From Sphingomonas hominis (lineage in GTDB: Bacteria > Pseudomonadota > Alphaproteobacteria > Sphingomonadales > Sphingomonadaceae), in the NCBI RefSeq assembly GCF_013328205.1, contig NZ_JABULH010000001.1:759610-823609 (forward strand): a stretch of 64,000 nt of DNA, read 5' to 3'. Every line of letters starts with the position of its first letter. The stretch's first letter is position 1. The position numbers were made by a program, and so were the translations under genes. The notes beneath the pieces are model-generated. The model was not told the DNA's origin and ran no database searches. It saw only the letters and a program-made list of their open reading frames with translations. This document shows positions 29,330 through 37,875 of this stretch, piece by piece.

Positions 29330-30280
29330 ATGCTTAAATTCCTCGATTTCGAGAAGCCGATCGCCGAACTCCAGTCGCGCATCGACGAACTGCGCGATAC
29401 CGGTGCGGAGGGCGGCGTAGACATCGCTGCCGAAGTGTCGCGGTTGCAGGCCAAGTCCGACAAGCTGCTGAAAGACACGTTCGCGCGTCTGACGCCGTGG
29501 CAGAAGACGCAGGTCGCGCGTCATCCCGAACGTCCGCATTTCAAGGATTATGTTGCCGGCTTGTTCAGCGAGTGGATGCCGCTCGCTGGCGACCGCGCGT
29601 TCGGCGACGATCAGGCGATCCTGGGCGGCTTCGCGACCTTTCGCGGCCGGCGGATCGTGGTGCTTGGACATGAGAAAGGCGATGATACCGCGACCCGGCT
29701 CCGTCACAATTTCGGTATGGGCAAGCCCGAGGGCTATCGCAAGGCGATCCGGCTGATGGAACTGGCGAACCGATTCGCGTTGCCTGTTGTCACTTTGGTC
29801 GACACGTCGGGCGCTTTTCCCGGCATCCAGGCGGAAGAGCGCGGTCAGGCCGAGGCGCTCGCGCGCTCGACCGAGACATGCCTGTCGCTCGGCGTGCCGC
29901 TCGTCTCGGCGATCGTCGGGGAAGGCGGATCGGGTGGCGCGGTCGCGTTGGCGAGCGGCAATCGTGTGCTGATGTTCGAGCACGCGGTCTATTCGGTGAT
30001 TTCGCCCGAGGGTTGCGCCTCGATCCTGTGGCGCACCGCCGACAAGGCACCCGATGCGGCGGAAGCGATGAAGGTAACGGCGCAGGATCTACACGCGTTA
30101 GGTGTCGCCGATACGATCGTGCCCGAGCCGTTGGGCGGCGCGCATCGCGATCCCGCACGGGCGATCGCCAATTTGGGCGATGCGATCGAGCATGCGCTCG
30201 GCGATCTGGTCCCGCTTGACGCTACCGCATTGCGTCAGGCACGCCGATCGAAGTTCCTGGCGATGGGATGTGTTGGCTGA
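29330..30280 (+). CDS. accA: Acetyl-CoA carboxylase carboxyltransferase subunit alpha
   Basis: Transfers the carboxyl from biotin to acetyl-CoA, giving malonyl-CoA for fatty acid synthesis. 316 aa. [11 protein letters not shown] near the N terminus, [20 protein letters not shown], and the oxyanion-forming [12 protein letters not shown] are typical of AccA. It is 9 bp after xerD. A strong stem-loop terminator lies 25 bp beyond the stop. Confidence 0.98.
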   Translation: MLKFLDFEKPIAELQSRIDELRDTGAEGGVDIAAEVSRLQAKSDKLLKDTFARLTPWQKTQVARHPERPHFKDYVAGLFSEWMPLAGDRAFGDDQAILGGFATFRGRRIVVLGHEKGDDTATRLRHNFGMGKPEGYRKAIRLMELANRFALPVVTLVDTSGAFPGIQAEERGQAEALARSTETCLSLGVPLVSAIVGEGGSGGAVALASGNRVLMFEHAVYSVISPEGCASILWRTADKAPDAAEAMKVTAQDLHALGVADTIVPEPLGGAHRDPARAIANLGDAIEHALGDLVPLDATALRQARRSKFLAMGCVG

Positions 30281-30304
30281 TCAGCTTTTGTCGCTTGGTA
30301 CGCT

Positions 30305-30340
30305 AACAGGGCAGCGAACCGTGAGGTTCGCTGCCCTGTT
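30305..30340. terminator. Bidirectional terminator between accA and the Flp pilin gene
   Basis: AACAGGGCAGCGAACC (30305-30320) and GGTTCGCTGCCCTGTT (30325-30340), a perfect 16-bp stem with loop GTGA, flanked by T/A-rich ends on both sides. The strongest hairpin in the window. Confidence 0.9.
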
Positions 30341-30346
30341 TGAGAT

Positions 30347-30520
30347 TTAGGCGGTGGTCTTCGCCATCTCGGTGCTGGCCTTGGTGAAGGTCGCCTTCAG
30401 CTGGGTGCCCAGGCCCTGCATGGCGGCGATTGCGGCGACGGCGATCAGCGCGGCGATCAGGCCGTACTCGATCGCGGTGGCGCCCTTGTTGTTCTTCAGA
30501 AATGCACGAATCTGCTGCAT
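30347..30520 (-). CDS. Flp/Fap-type pilin
   Basis: 57 aa. The leader MQQIRAFLKNNKG is followed by ATAIEYGLIAALIAVAAIAA; the G/A-TAIEYG site is where prepilin peptidase cuts Flp pilins, and the conserved Glu and Tyr are present. It makes the structural subunit of tight-adherence (Tad) pili. GGAGA precedes the ATG. No tad assembly genes (cpaA-F, tadB-C) are nearby, so this is an orphan pilin served from another locus. Confidence 0.92.
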   Translation of the reverse strand: MQQIRAFLKNNKGATAIEYGLIAALIAVAAIAAMQGLGTQLKATFTKASTEMAKTTA

Positions 30521-30637
30521 GTCGATCTCCAGTGACTATTCGAAACTTCAGTTACCCGGCTGGTTTTCCGAAGTCCGGTAGCCAGCAACAGCTTCATAAA
30601 TGCGGCCGAGTTGAAAAACTCTTAAGCCTCGAACCAG

Positions 30638-30850
30638 TTAGTGTGAGGCCGTTGATGCGGTCACACGCGTATGGATGTCGGACCACATGCGCTGCGTGAC
30701 GTCCGCCAGCTGGACAATCGCAATGAAGATCACGAGCACGATGAAAGCCAGGATGAAGCCGTATTCGACGCTGCTCGTCCCGGCGCGCGCGTGTGCGACA
30801 CGACGCAGGAACGTTACGATGTGCCCTATGCGGAACGGAGGTATCCTCAT
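30638..30850 (-). CDS. Second Flp-like pilin
   Basis: 70 aa: basic N terminus with FLRRVAHARAG, processing site GTSSVEYGF and a hydrophobic helix ILAFIVLVIFIAIVQLA, then QRMWSDIHTRV. A divergent Flp/Fap pilin or minor pilin. It is 117 bp upstream of the first pilin on the same strand, so they may be co-transcribed. The start at 30850 is chosen for leader length; a later start is possible. The intervening 117 bp contain no recognisable signal. Confidence 0.78.
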   Translation of the reverse strand: MRIPPFRIGHIVTFLRRVAHARAGTSSVEYGFILAFIVLVIFIAIVQLADVTQRMWSDIHTRVTASTASH

Positions 30851-30919
30851 GGTACAAGGAGCTATCAGGTGAGCCTTAACGATCCATCCACATCGAAGCA
30901 TGAAGAAACACGCGACGTT

Positions 30920-31324
30920 ATGCCCACGATCGTCGTGGCGGCGGGATCGATCGACGCGGATGGACGCGTGATGATGCAACGGCGACCTGCAGGGAAAGCA
31001 CACGCCGGACTGTGGGAGTTCCCAGGCGGCAAGGTTGAAGTGGGGGAGGCGCCCTCCGAAGCCTTGGTGCGGGAGTTGCGTGAGGAGCTCGGCATTGTTG
31101 TCGATGTGACGAGTCAATGCTCGATCGATTTCGCAGCGACTGAGCACGTGATCTTATTGCTGTTCGCGTGTCGTTGTTGGCAAGGAGACATGATCGCGTC
31201 GGCGGCGGATGAGCTGCGGTGGGCCGTCCCGGCATATCTCGCCGAGCTTCCCATGCCGCCGCTGGACGTGGCGCTCGTTCAGCGCATGTTGGACCAGCGG
31301 CGCCTTGATCGCTTCACGTTGTAG
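30920..31324 (+). CDS. MutT-type Nudix hydrolase (8-oxo-dGTP diphosphatase)
   Basis: 134 aa from ATG 30920. The Nudix box GGKVEVGEAPSEALVRELREE (start about residue 39) is complete with REx2EE. The RRPAGKAHAGLWEFPGG stretch is typical of MutT proteins that remove 8-oxo-dGTP. A GTG at 30869 in the same frame has AAGGAG 7 bases upstream and would add 17 residues; it may be the true start. GC is lower than in surrounding genes. It diverges from the pilin genes. Confidence 0.9.
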   Translation: MPTIVVAAGSIDADGRVMMQRRPAGKAHAGLWEFPGGKVEVGEAPSEALVRELREELGIVVDVTSQCSIDFAATEHVILLLFACRCWQGDMIASAADELRWAVPAYLAELPMPPLDVALVQRMLDQRRLDRFTL

Positions 31325-31751
31325 CATTCGCGATTATGCCGATACTGCCATGCAAGCATTGTCTTGGTTCACCGTATCGGTGACTGCATGGAGAGTTTCG
31401 TTTAGGTGAACGGCCTTGACAAGGGCGGATGAAATGCTGTTTTTTTGTGCCGAGCGACTGCTCTCAAGCCGCCTTGCGAACGCAGGCCAACGCGGGGGCG
31501 ATCTCGCGATGCTGAGTGCCGCAGCTGAAAGAGCCTCTTTCTGATCGAACAGCAGAGCCGAAGCAGGCGTAACATGTCCAATACTTTTCGCGCGGGCTGG
31601 CAGTGCCCGCGAATTCACGGATGGTCGGAGCCACGGTTGTTCAGCCTGGCCTTGCTGGTCGTCGCTGCCGATGCGCGATCGTACGGGGGTGATGGGAACA
31701 AGCAGCGACACTGGCGCGCTCACCAAGCAAAGGGAGAAAACGCTTTTGTTG
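31325..31751. other. Intergenic stretch with lower GC
   Basis: About 430 bp with no recognised product. Roughly 50-55% GC, clearly below the surroundings, with a T-run at 31439-31446. A 130-codon open frame on the minus strand (31334-31726) and short plus frames look like chance. It presumably carries the promoter of the acyl-CoA dehydrogenase cassette; a TTGACA at 31416 has no good -10 partner. Confidence 0.6.
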
Positions 31752-32837
31752 ATGGAACCAGCGTTGGGGACGCGTGGCTCGCTGGCCGAGCGGGTGCGTG
31801 AGGTGGCCCGCGACTGGGATCAGGTAAACGGTCCGGAGACGTTTCCGGCCGATCGGTTGCGGGTTCTAGCCGAAATCGGTGCGCTGTCTTCGTTCGTCAT
31901 GCTGAACGACTGCTCGGCTATCGCGGAGTTGCTGACGACGCTACGACTGATCGGCGGCGCGGACCTGAGCTTGGGGCGCGTGTTCGAGGGGCATGTCAAC
32001 GCAGCGCAGCTGATCCACGCTTACGGTAGCGACGAACAGCGAGCGGAGCTCGAACATGATCTCGCGCGTGGTCGCTGCTACGGCGTTTGGAACACCGGTC
32101 CTACGCCGCCGATGCGCATTTGCGCGAGTTCGGACGGTTTTCTTTTGTCAGGCGCCAAGAACTTCGCGACCGGTGCCGGTCACATCGACAAGGCGCTGAT
32201 CACCGCTACCCGCGACGATGGTGGCAAGCAGCTCGTTGTCGTCGACGTGGCGGCTGACCGATCACGCGTGGATAATACCGCATGGCAGGTGCGCGGCATG
32301 CGCGGCACAATGAGCGGCACGTTCGACTTCGACGGCATGTTGGTTCCCGAGTCCGCGCTGATCGGCGCGCCCGACCTATACGAACGCGAACCGCGCTTCT
32401 CGGCGGGCGCGTGGCGCTTCACCGCGGTGCAACTCGGCGCGGTCGAGGCGCTGCTGCGTCATTGGCGTGATCACCTCGTGGCGAGCGGCAAGGGAAGCGA
32501 CGCCATCCAGCGCGCGCGCATCGCAGCGGCGTTCGTCGCGACGCGGTCGGCCGCTTTGTGGGTCACCCAGGCTGCTCGGCTGGCCGAAACGGAAGCGCCG
32601 CAGGCGATCGCTCACGTGCTCATGACGCGGGGGGTGGTGGAGGAGGCGGGGTTGTTGGTGATGGAAGGGGCGTCGCGCGCGGTGGGAACGGCCTCGTTCT
32701 TCGCGTCGAGCCGTATCGATCGCATCACGCGCGACCTAGGGCTGTACCTGCGCCAGCCGGTGCCCGATCAGGCGCGCGACCGCGCCGCCGCGGCGTGGCT
32801 GGAGGCGGATTGCTGGGGCGAGAATGAATGGTGGTGA
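31752..32837 (+). CDS. Acyl-CoA dehydrogenase-like flavoprotein
   Basis: 361 aa from ATG 31752 (ATG 31692 is an alternative; no start has a strong ribosome site). Overall it follows the acyl-CoA dehydrogenase plan: N-terminal helices, a beta domain with GVWNTG, GFLLSGAKNFATGAGHIDKAL and VRGMRGTMSGTFDF, and a helical C-terminal domain. The usual catalytic Glu region near the C terminus is not clear. It overlaps the PIG-L gene by 10 bp and so is coupled to a sugar-modifying cassette instead of beta-oxidation genes. The role is unknown; oxidation of a cassette-specific acyl or amino intermediate is my inference. Confidence 0.82.
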   Translation: MEPALGTRGSLAERVREVARDWDQVNGPETFPADRLRVLAEIGALSSFVMLNDCSAIAELLTTLRLIGGADLSLGRVFEGHVNAAQLIHAYGSDEQRAELEHDLARGRCYGVWNTGPTPPMRICASSDGFLLSGAKNFATGAGHIDKALITATRDDGGKQLVVVDVAADRSRVDNTAWQVRGMRGTMSGTFDFDGMLVPESALIGAPDLYEREPRFSAGAWRFTAVQLGAVEALLRHWRDHLVASGKGSDAIQRARIAAAFVATRSAALWVTQAARLAETEAPQAIAHVLMTRGVVEEAGLLVMEGASRAVGTASFFASSRIDRITRDLGLYLRQPVPDQARDRAAAAWLEADCWGENEWW

Positions 32838-33577
32838 CACCCGGCCGGGCGGCGTGGCGCCGTGCCGCGCTGCGCGCGCGCGCGCTGCCGATCGCGGCGG
32901 CCGCGCGCGAGGGCTGGTTGGTGATCGCGCCGCACCCCGACGACGAGGCGCTGGGCGCGGGTGGATTGATCGCAGAACTGGCGCGGCGTCGCGTACCGCT
33001 GCGCGTCGCCTTCCTGACCGACGGGTCGGGGAGTCACGTCGGCGCACCCGGTTGGAGCGCGCGGCGCGTCGCCGCATTGCGCGCGCGCGAGGCACGCGAG
33101 GCGCTGCGCATCCTTGGGGGGGACGCTCCGGCGACCTCGCTCAACTGGCGTGACGCCGCACCGCACGCGCCCGACACGCCGCCGTTCGACCGAACCGTAC
33201 GCCGCCTGGTCGCGCTGTGTCGCCGCGCGCGGCTGACCCGGGTTGCGACGACGTGGGAAGCCGATCCGCACTGCGACCATCAGGCCGCCGCGCAGGTCGC
33301 GCGAGCGGTGGCGCGCCGGCTGGGTACCACCCCCTTGTTCTACTGCGTGTGGGGGTGGACCCGCGATGACATCGCGCAGCAGCTAGCGGGGGTGCGTCCC
33401 TGGGCGCTCCACGCGCCGCAGCACCGTGGGATCGTGCGGCGCGCCTTGTCGTGTCACCGCAGCCAATTGGGTGGTCGTATTACCGGTGCACGCGAGCGCT
33501 TCGTGCTGTCGCGTGCGATGCGTCGGCTGGCCGACCGCCCGTTCACGATGTTGCTGGAGGAACGCGATGCGGCGTGA
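32828..33577 (+). CDS. PIG-L family deacetylase
   Basis: 249-aa LmbE/PIG-L zinc amidase: HPDDE at 36-40 and HCDH at 148-151 give the metal ligands. Such enzymes remove N-acetyl groups from GlcNAc-type sugars or related small molecules (MshB, GPI GlcNAc deacetylase). It overlaps the gene before it by 10 bp and the methyltransferase after it by 11 bp. In other bacteria PIG-L and this type of methyltransferase occur as one fused protein (recalled), which supports a joint pathway step. Confidence 0.9.
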   Translation: MVVTPGRAAWRRAALRARALPIAAAAREGWLVIAPHPDDEALGAGGLIAELARRRVPLRVAFLTDGSGSHVGAPGWSARRVAALRAREAREALRILGGDAPATSLNWRDAAPHAPDTPPFDRTVRRLVALCRRARLTRVATTWEADPHCDHQAAAQVARAVARRLGTTPLFYCVWGWTRDDIAQQLAGVRPWALHAPQHRGIVRRALSCHRSQLGGRITGARERFVLSRAMRRLADRPFTMLLEERDAA

Positions 33578-34148
33578 ACGCTCGATCGATCCCGACTGGT
33601 TCGAGACGCTGTTTCGCGAGCAAGGCGATCCGTGGCAGTTCGAGACCAGCGCGTACGAACAAGCCAAATACGACCACACGCTCGCCAGTCTGTCGCGCCC
33701 GCGCTACGGCTCGGTGCTCGAGGTCGGCTGCGCCAATGGGGTGTTGAGCCGACGGCTTGCCGAGCGGTGCGACGAGATGATCGCGGTGGACGTGTCGGAG
33801 ACGGCGCTGAGCGCGGCGCGCGCGCGTTGCGCCGATCTGCCGCATGTCCGCTTCGACCGCCGTCGATTGCCGCAGGACGCGCCCGATGGCCGCTTCGATC
33901 TGGTGACCCTGTCGGAAGTCGTTTATTACTGGGATCGCGCCGATCTGGCGCGTCTGGCCGATTACCTGCGCGAAGTGGTTGTCGTCGGTGGCGATATCCT
34001 GCTGGTTCACTGGACCGGCGACACCGACTATCCGTTGTCAGGAGACGACGCGGTCGAGGGCCTCAGGGGATTGCTGGGCCAAATGATCGAACCGATCCAT
34101 GAAGAGCGGCGGGAGCTGTATCGGCTCGACCTGTGGCGGTGCAGGTGA
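33567..34148 (+). CDS. NodS-like class I SAM-dependent methyltransferase
   Basis: 193 aa. The N terminus DPDWFETLFREQGDPW and KYDHTLASL are typical of the NodS (chitooligosaccharide N-methyltransferase) group; SAM motif I LEVGCANG at 51-58, an acidic AVDVSE after it and LVTLSEVVYYW as motif IV. NodS methylates the deacetylated amino sugar of Nod factors, which would fit action after the PIG-L step. Its last 111 bp overlap the convergent glycosyltransferase gene on the other strand. Confidence 0.9.
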   Translation: MRRERSIDPDWFETLFREQGDPWQFETSAYEQAKYDHTLASLSRPRYGSVLEVGCANGVLSRRLAERCDEMIAVDVSETALSAARARCADLPHVRFDRRRLPQDAPDGRFDLVTLSEVVYYWDRADLARLADYLREVVVVGGDILLVHWTGDTDYPLSGDDAVEGLRGLLGQMIEPIHEERRELYRLDLWRCR

Positions 34149-35072
34149 CCGCCGCGCGCGGATCAGCGCACCCGCACGCGCGATCGCGGCAGGCAGGGTC
34201 GCGAAACTGAGCTGATCCGACGTCGTCGCCCGATCGGGATCGAGCGCGGCCGGAAAGGCGTAGGTTTCATGCAGCGGCTCGTTTTCGCCTTGCGTGATCC
34301 AGCGTGCAAAGGCATCCGCCATCCCGCCCGGCGCGCGGCCGTCGAGCCGACTGGAGGTGAACACCCGCACGTCGATCGGGTGACGCACGGTGCCGCCCGC
34401 CGCGCGCACCGCCGCGAACAAGGCACGATCCTCGGCCAGCGCCGGTGTCGGAGCGCCGCCGATCAGGCGATAGGTGCCGAGTGTCAGCGCGATGCTGGCG
34501 CCACCCTCATAATAATGACGTGGCCAGGGATCTCCGGCCGAGGGCTCTCGGTCCGCGCGCAGCCAGTCTAGCGCGGTATAATAGCGTCCGAGCAGATTGA
34601 GCCGCAGCATCGCCGCTGGTCCCAGCGCTGCGCGATCGTCGCGCCTGGTCAATGCGCGCCCGGCCACCGCGTCGGCCCCGCGCGCCAGATGCCTCGACGC
34701 AGCCACGATCCAGTCGGGCCACACCAGCGTGTCGGCGTCGGTCGATAATAGGAGATGGTGCGGCTCCTCGAGCAGCGCCGCCGCCGCATCGAAAGCGAGC
34801 CGCCGCGCCCAGCCGGCGTGGCGATGGCCCGGCAACAGCGAAACCGCCGCCCAGTGCAGTTCGGCGTGTCGCAAATGTGATCTGCCGAGCACGTCGAGCG
34901 TCGCATCGCGGCAATTGTTGGCGACCACCATCACCGACACACGACCATCGAACCGCGCCGCAGCCTCGTCCAGCGCGGCCAGGCAATCCGGCAGGTACGC
35001 CGCCTCGTCCTTGGCGGGTAGCGCGACCGCCACACAGGGGCGACGATCGTTCGTGATGGAGCCGACAGGCAT
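34038..35072 (-). CDS. Glycosyltransferase family 2 protein
   Basis: 344 aa. It starts with a GT-A nucleotide-binding strand VAVALPAKDEAAYLPDCLAAL, has the metal-binding STDADT (110-115) and YYEGGASIALT and AEDRALF near the acceptor-binding region. There are no clear membrane helices, so probably cytoplasmic. The ATG at 35072 is chosen because the family begins there. Convergent with the methyltransferase gene, overlapping it tail to tail by 111 bp. Together with the PIG-L and methyltransferase genes it suggests a modified sugar product. Confidence 0.88.
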   Translation of the reverse strand: MPVGSITNDRRPCVAVALPAKDEAAYLPDCLAALDEAAARFDGRVSVMVVANNCRDATLDVLGRSHLRHAELHWAAVSLLPGHRHAGWARRLAFDAAAALLEEPHHLLLSTDADTLVWPDWIVAASRHLARGADAVAGRALTRRDDRAALGPAAMLRLNLLGRYYTALDWLRADREPSAGDPWPRHYYEGGASIALTLGTYRLIGGAPTPALAEDRALFAAVRAAGGTVRHPIDVRVFTSSRLDGRAPGGMADAFARWITQGENEPLHETYAFPAALDPDRATTSDQLSFATLPAAIARAGALIRARRSPAPPQVEPIQLPPLFMDRFDHLAQQSPEALDRVVS

Positions 35073-35208
35073 GCCGTTCGGGGATAAGCCGACTAACCGA
35101 CAAGTACAACATACCTTACCTGTCCAGGTTAGGGCTAGCGCGCTCGCACCTCTTGTCCATCTCCTGCTGCCTTGCCATAGCGTTGTTCCCATCAGGCGGA
35201 TCGAGGCA

Positions 35209-36498
35209 ATGTTGACCAACCGCGCCGCCGGGCTCGATTTCGGCACCACCAACAGCGTCGTCGCACTGGTCGGGCCGGAGCAGCCGACACCCTATCTGCT
35301 GCCGCTCGATCCGATCGGCCATCGCGAGATCTTCCGCTCGGCGCTGTGTTTCTGGCAGGACGAGGTTGCGCGCGGCGGATTGATGGTCGAGGCGGGGCCG
35401 GCCGCGATCCGCGACTATCTCGACTATCCGGACGGCAGTCGTTTCCTGCAATCGTTCAAGTCGGTCGCCGCCAGCGCGTCGTTCGACAGTGCGCCGGTGT
35501 TCAACAAACGTTACCGCTTCGAGGAGCTGGGGCGATCGTTCCTCGACCGGCTCGCCGCGCATGCCGATGGCGCGCTGTCCTCGCTCGATCGGCTGATCGT
35601 CGGGCGGCCGGTGCGCTACACGGGCAGTCGGCCCGATCCGGCGCTGGCGCGCACCCGTTACGATGCGATGTTCGCCGGCCGCGCGGCCGAGGTGCATTAC
35701 GTGTTCGAGCCTTTGGCGGCGGCGTTCAGCTACGCCACGCGGTTGAGCGAGCCCGCCACGCTGTTGGTCGCGGATTTCGGCGGCGGCACCAGCGATTTCT
35801 CGGTCGTGCGGGTGGAGCAGCCAGGCAGCGAGCGTCGCTGCGTCCCCCTCGGCCACGCGGGCGTCGGCATCGCGGGCGACCGGTTCGACTATCGCATCGT
35901 CGACCGGCTCGTGCTGCCATTCTTGGGTAAGGGCAGCAGCTATCGCTCGTTCGACAAGGTGCTGGACATACCCGGCGGCTATTTCGCCGATTTCGCCGAT
36001 TGGTCGAAACTGGCGCTGATGCGCAATCGTCGCACCTTGGGCGAACTGGAGCGTTTGCAACGCAGCGCAGTCGATCCCGACGCGATCGGGCGCATGATCG
36101 CGCTGATCGAGCATGAGCAGGGCTTTCCGTTGTACGATGCAGTCGGTGCGCTGAAGCGGGCGCTATCGCAGGCCGAACGAGCGGAGTTCCGCTTCAACGG
36201 CGGCGGGGTCGACATCGCGACCTCGGTCACCCGCGCGGATTTCGAGCGCTGGATCGCCGACGACGTCGCGCGGATCGCGGGCGCGGTCGATGAAGCGTTG
36301 GTCGACGCGGGCGTGGACGCGGGCGCGATCGACCGGGTGTTCCTGACCGGCGGCACGTCGCTGGTGCCGGCGGTGCGGCGGTTGTTCGAGGACCGCTTCG
36401 GCCACGAGCGGATCGTGTCGGGTGGCGAGCTGACCTCGATCGCGCACGGGCTGGCGCTGATCGCGCAGGAGGAGGACGTGTCCGCCTGGACCGCGTGA
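35209..36498 (+). CDS. Hsp70-like ATPase (YegD group)
   Basis: 429 aa, about the length of an Hsp70 nucleotide-binding domain alone. Phosphate-1 GLDFGTTNS (8-16), phosphate-2 VADFGGGTSDFS in mid-protein and adenosine motif LTGGTSLVPAVRR near the end are clear. No peptide-binding domain or EEVD tail. YegD-type proteins are of unknown role. It is divergent from the glycosyltransferase gene across 136 bp that may hold both promoters. Confidence 0.92.
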   Translation: MLTNRAAGLDFGTTNSVVALVGPEQPTPYLLPLDPIGHREIFRSALCFWQDEVARGGLMVEAGPAAIRDYLDYPDGSRFLQSFKSVAASASFDSAPVFNKRYRFEELGRSFLDRLAAHADGALSSLDRLIVGRPVRYTGSRPDPALARTRYDAMFAGRAAEVHYVFEPLAAAFSYATRLSEPATLLVADFGGGTSDFSVVRVEQPGSERRCVPLGHAGVGIAGDRFDYRIVDRLVLPFLGKGSSYRSFDKVLDIPGGYFADFADWSKLALMRNRRTLGELERLQRSAVDPDAIGRMIALIEHEQGFPLYDAVGALKRALSQAERAEFRFNGGGVDIATSVTRADFERWIADDVARIAGAVDEALVDAGVDAGAIDRVFLTGGTSLVPAVRRLFEDRFGHERIVSGGELTSIAHGLALIAQEEDVSAWTA

Positions 36499-36540
36499 CA
36501 CGCGCCGCCTTGTGCGCTTCCGAGCCGGAGAACGCCTGGA

Positions 36541-37875
36541 TCAGCCCGGCGGCAGAGATACCGTCGCCATGAGCCCGCCGCCGGGCGCATCGCCTAGCGT
36601 CAGCGCTCCTCCGTATAATTCCGCCAGCTCTCGCACGATCGACAGTCCGAAGCCGTGACCGCTGCCGCGCTCGTCGAGGCGCGTGCCCGGCGTGGTCGCG
36701 CGTTCGCGATCCTGGGCGTCAATACCCTCACCATCGTCCGTGACGGTCAGCCACACGTGCCGGTCTTGAGCGTTCGCCGAGATACGCACCGTCGCGGCGG
36801 CGTGGCGTGCTGCATTGTCGATCAGGTTACCGGCCAGCTCGTCCAGATCCTGCGCGTCGATGCCCGCGACCAGATCGGGCGCGACGTCGACGGCGATCGC
36901 CACCCGTCCCATGTGCAAGGCGGTGATGGCGGCGGCGAGATCGTTCAGCGCCGGGGCGAGCGGCGTCACGGCGCGACGGTCGATCGCGGTCGCGCGCGCT
37001 CGGCCGAGATGATGGCGCAGCGTCGCGTCGATCCGCCCGAGTTGCGCCTGCGCCGCGCGATCGTCGGCGAGGTGAAGCGCGAGCGTGGACACCGGTGTCT
37101 TGAGCGCGTGCGCCAGGTTGGCAGCGGCGGCGCGCGCGCCGGCCAGTGCCGCCGCATTTTCGTCCGCCAGCGCGTTCAGCTCACGCGCGAGCGGACGCAA
37201 TTCGTCGGGTACGTCTTCCGGCACCTGACCCGCACGTCCGCGGCGAATGGCCTCCACCGCGTGGCGTAGCGCACGCAACGGGCGCAGACCCAGGCGCAGC
37301 TGTATCAACGCGGCACCGCCCAGCGCGAAGCCTAGGATCGCCAGCGACGCGGCGAGCGGGGCCAAGGCGGCGAGCACCGGCCGGTCGATCTGCTCGCGGG
37401 GAACCGCAACGCTGACGCGGGTTGAACCGGTCAACGTCATCAGCGTGGACGCGAGACCATGGACGCGTTCGCCGGCTGGCATGCGCGCGTCGAACGGTTG
37501 CACGTCGTCCAGCGGTGCAGGTGTTGGCCCGGAATGGCCGCGCGGGGGTGCTGCGGGTCGCGCGAGGGCCGGGGCTTCCTCGCTGAGGTTCCCTGCGCCC
37601 AGCCGCACGCCGGCCGGCGTCTCGATTTGCCACGGCTCGTCGCGCGGGAAGCGCGCCGTCACGCGCGTGATCGCTGCCGGGTCGATCGTACCATCGCGGT
37701 GCACCGCACTCTCCAACGCGGCGAGCCGGTCGCGCAGGCGCGCGTCGACGCTCTGCGTGACGAAACGCTGCAACACGCCGCCGATCGCGACCCCGGCAAA
37801 CACCAGCGCGACCAGCGTCGTCAGCAGCGACAAGGCGAACATCCGGCCGAACAACGATCCCGGCAGCAGCTTCAC
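36541..37875 (-). CDS. Sensor histidine kinase, PhoQ-like
   Basis: 444 aa. Transmembrane helix at about 13-35, periplasmic sensor domain with a Pro-rich stretch, second helix at about 168-192, HAMP, then dimerisation helix with His256 in ANLAHALKTPVS, a form close to PhoQ's, N box NLIDNAARHA (Asn354), DDGEGI and GHGFGLSIV. Signal unknown; PhoQ-type kinases sense divalent cations, pH or cationic peptides. Its ATG overlaps the regulator's stop (ATGA), so the pair is coupled. Confidence 0.93.
   Translation of the reverse strand: MKLLPGSLFGRMFALSLLTTLVALVFAGVAIGGVLQRFVTQSVDARLRDRLAALESAVHRDGTIDPAAITRVTARFPRDEPWQIETPAGVRLGAGNLSEEAPALARPAAPPRGHSGPTPAPLDDVQPFDARMPAGERVHGLASTLMTLTGSTRVSVAVPREQIDRPVLAALAPLAASLAILGFALGGAALIQLRLGLRPLRALRHAVEAIRRGRAGQVPEDVPDELRPLARELNALADENAAALAGARAAAANLAHALKTPVSTLALHLADDRAAQAQLGRIDATLRHHLGRARATAIDRRAVTPLAPALNDLAAAITALHMGRVAIAVDVAPDLVAGIDAQDLDELAGNLIDNAARHAAATVRISANAQDRHVWLTVTDDGEGIDAQDRERATTPGTRLDERGSGHGFGLSIVRELAELYGGALTLGDAPGGGLMATVSLPPG

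Noticed and set aside
31416-31444. TTGACA promoter for the dehydrogenase cassette
   Set aside because: At 17 bp spacing the -10 reads GTTTTT, and the start codon is 300 bp away; not strong enough to list.
31334-31726. 130-codon minus-strand frame in the AT-richer gap
   Set aside because: No recognisable motif or ribosome site, and it starts with an unconvincing run; more likely chance.
34597-35208. In-frame extension of the Hsp70-like gene upstream
   Set aside because: It is antisense to the glycosyltransferase and lacks ATPase sequence before GLDFGTTNS; the ATG at 35209 gives the family start.
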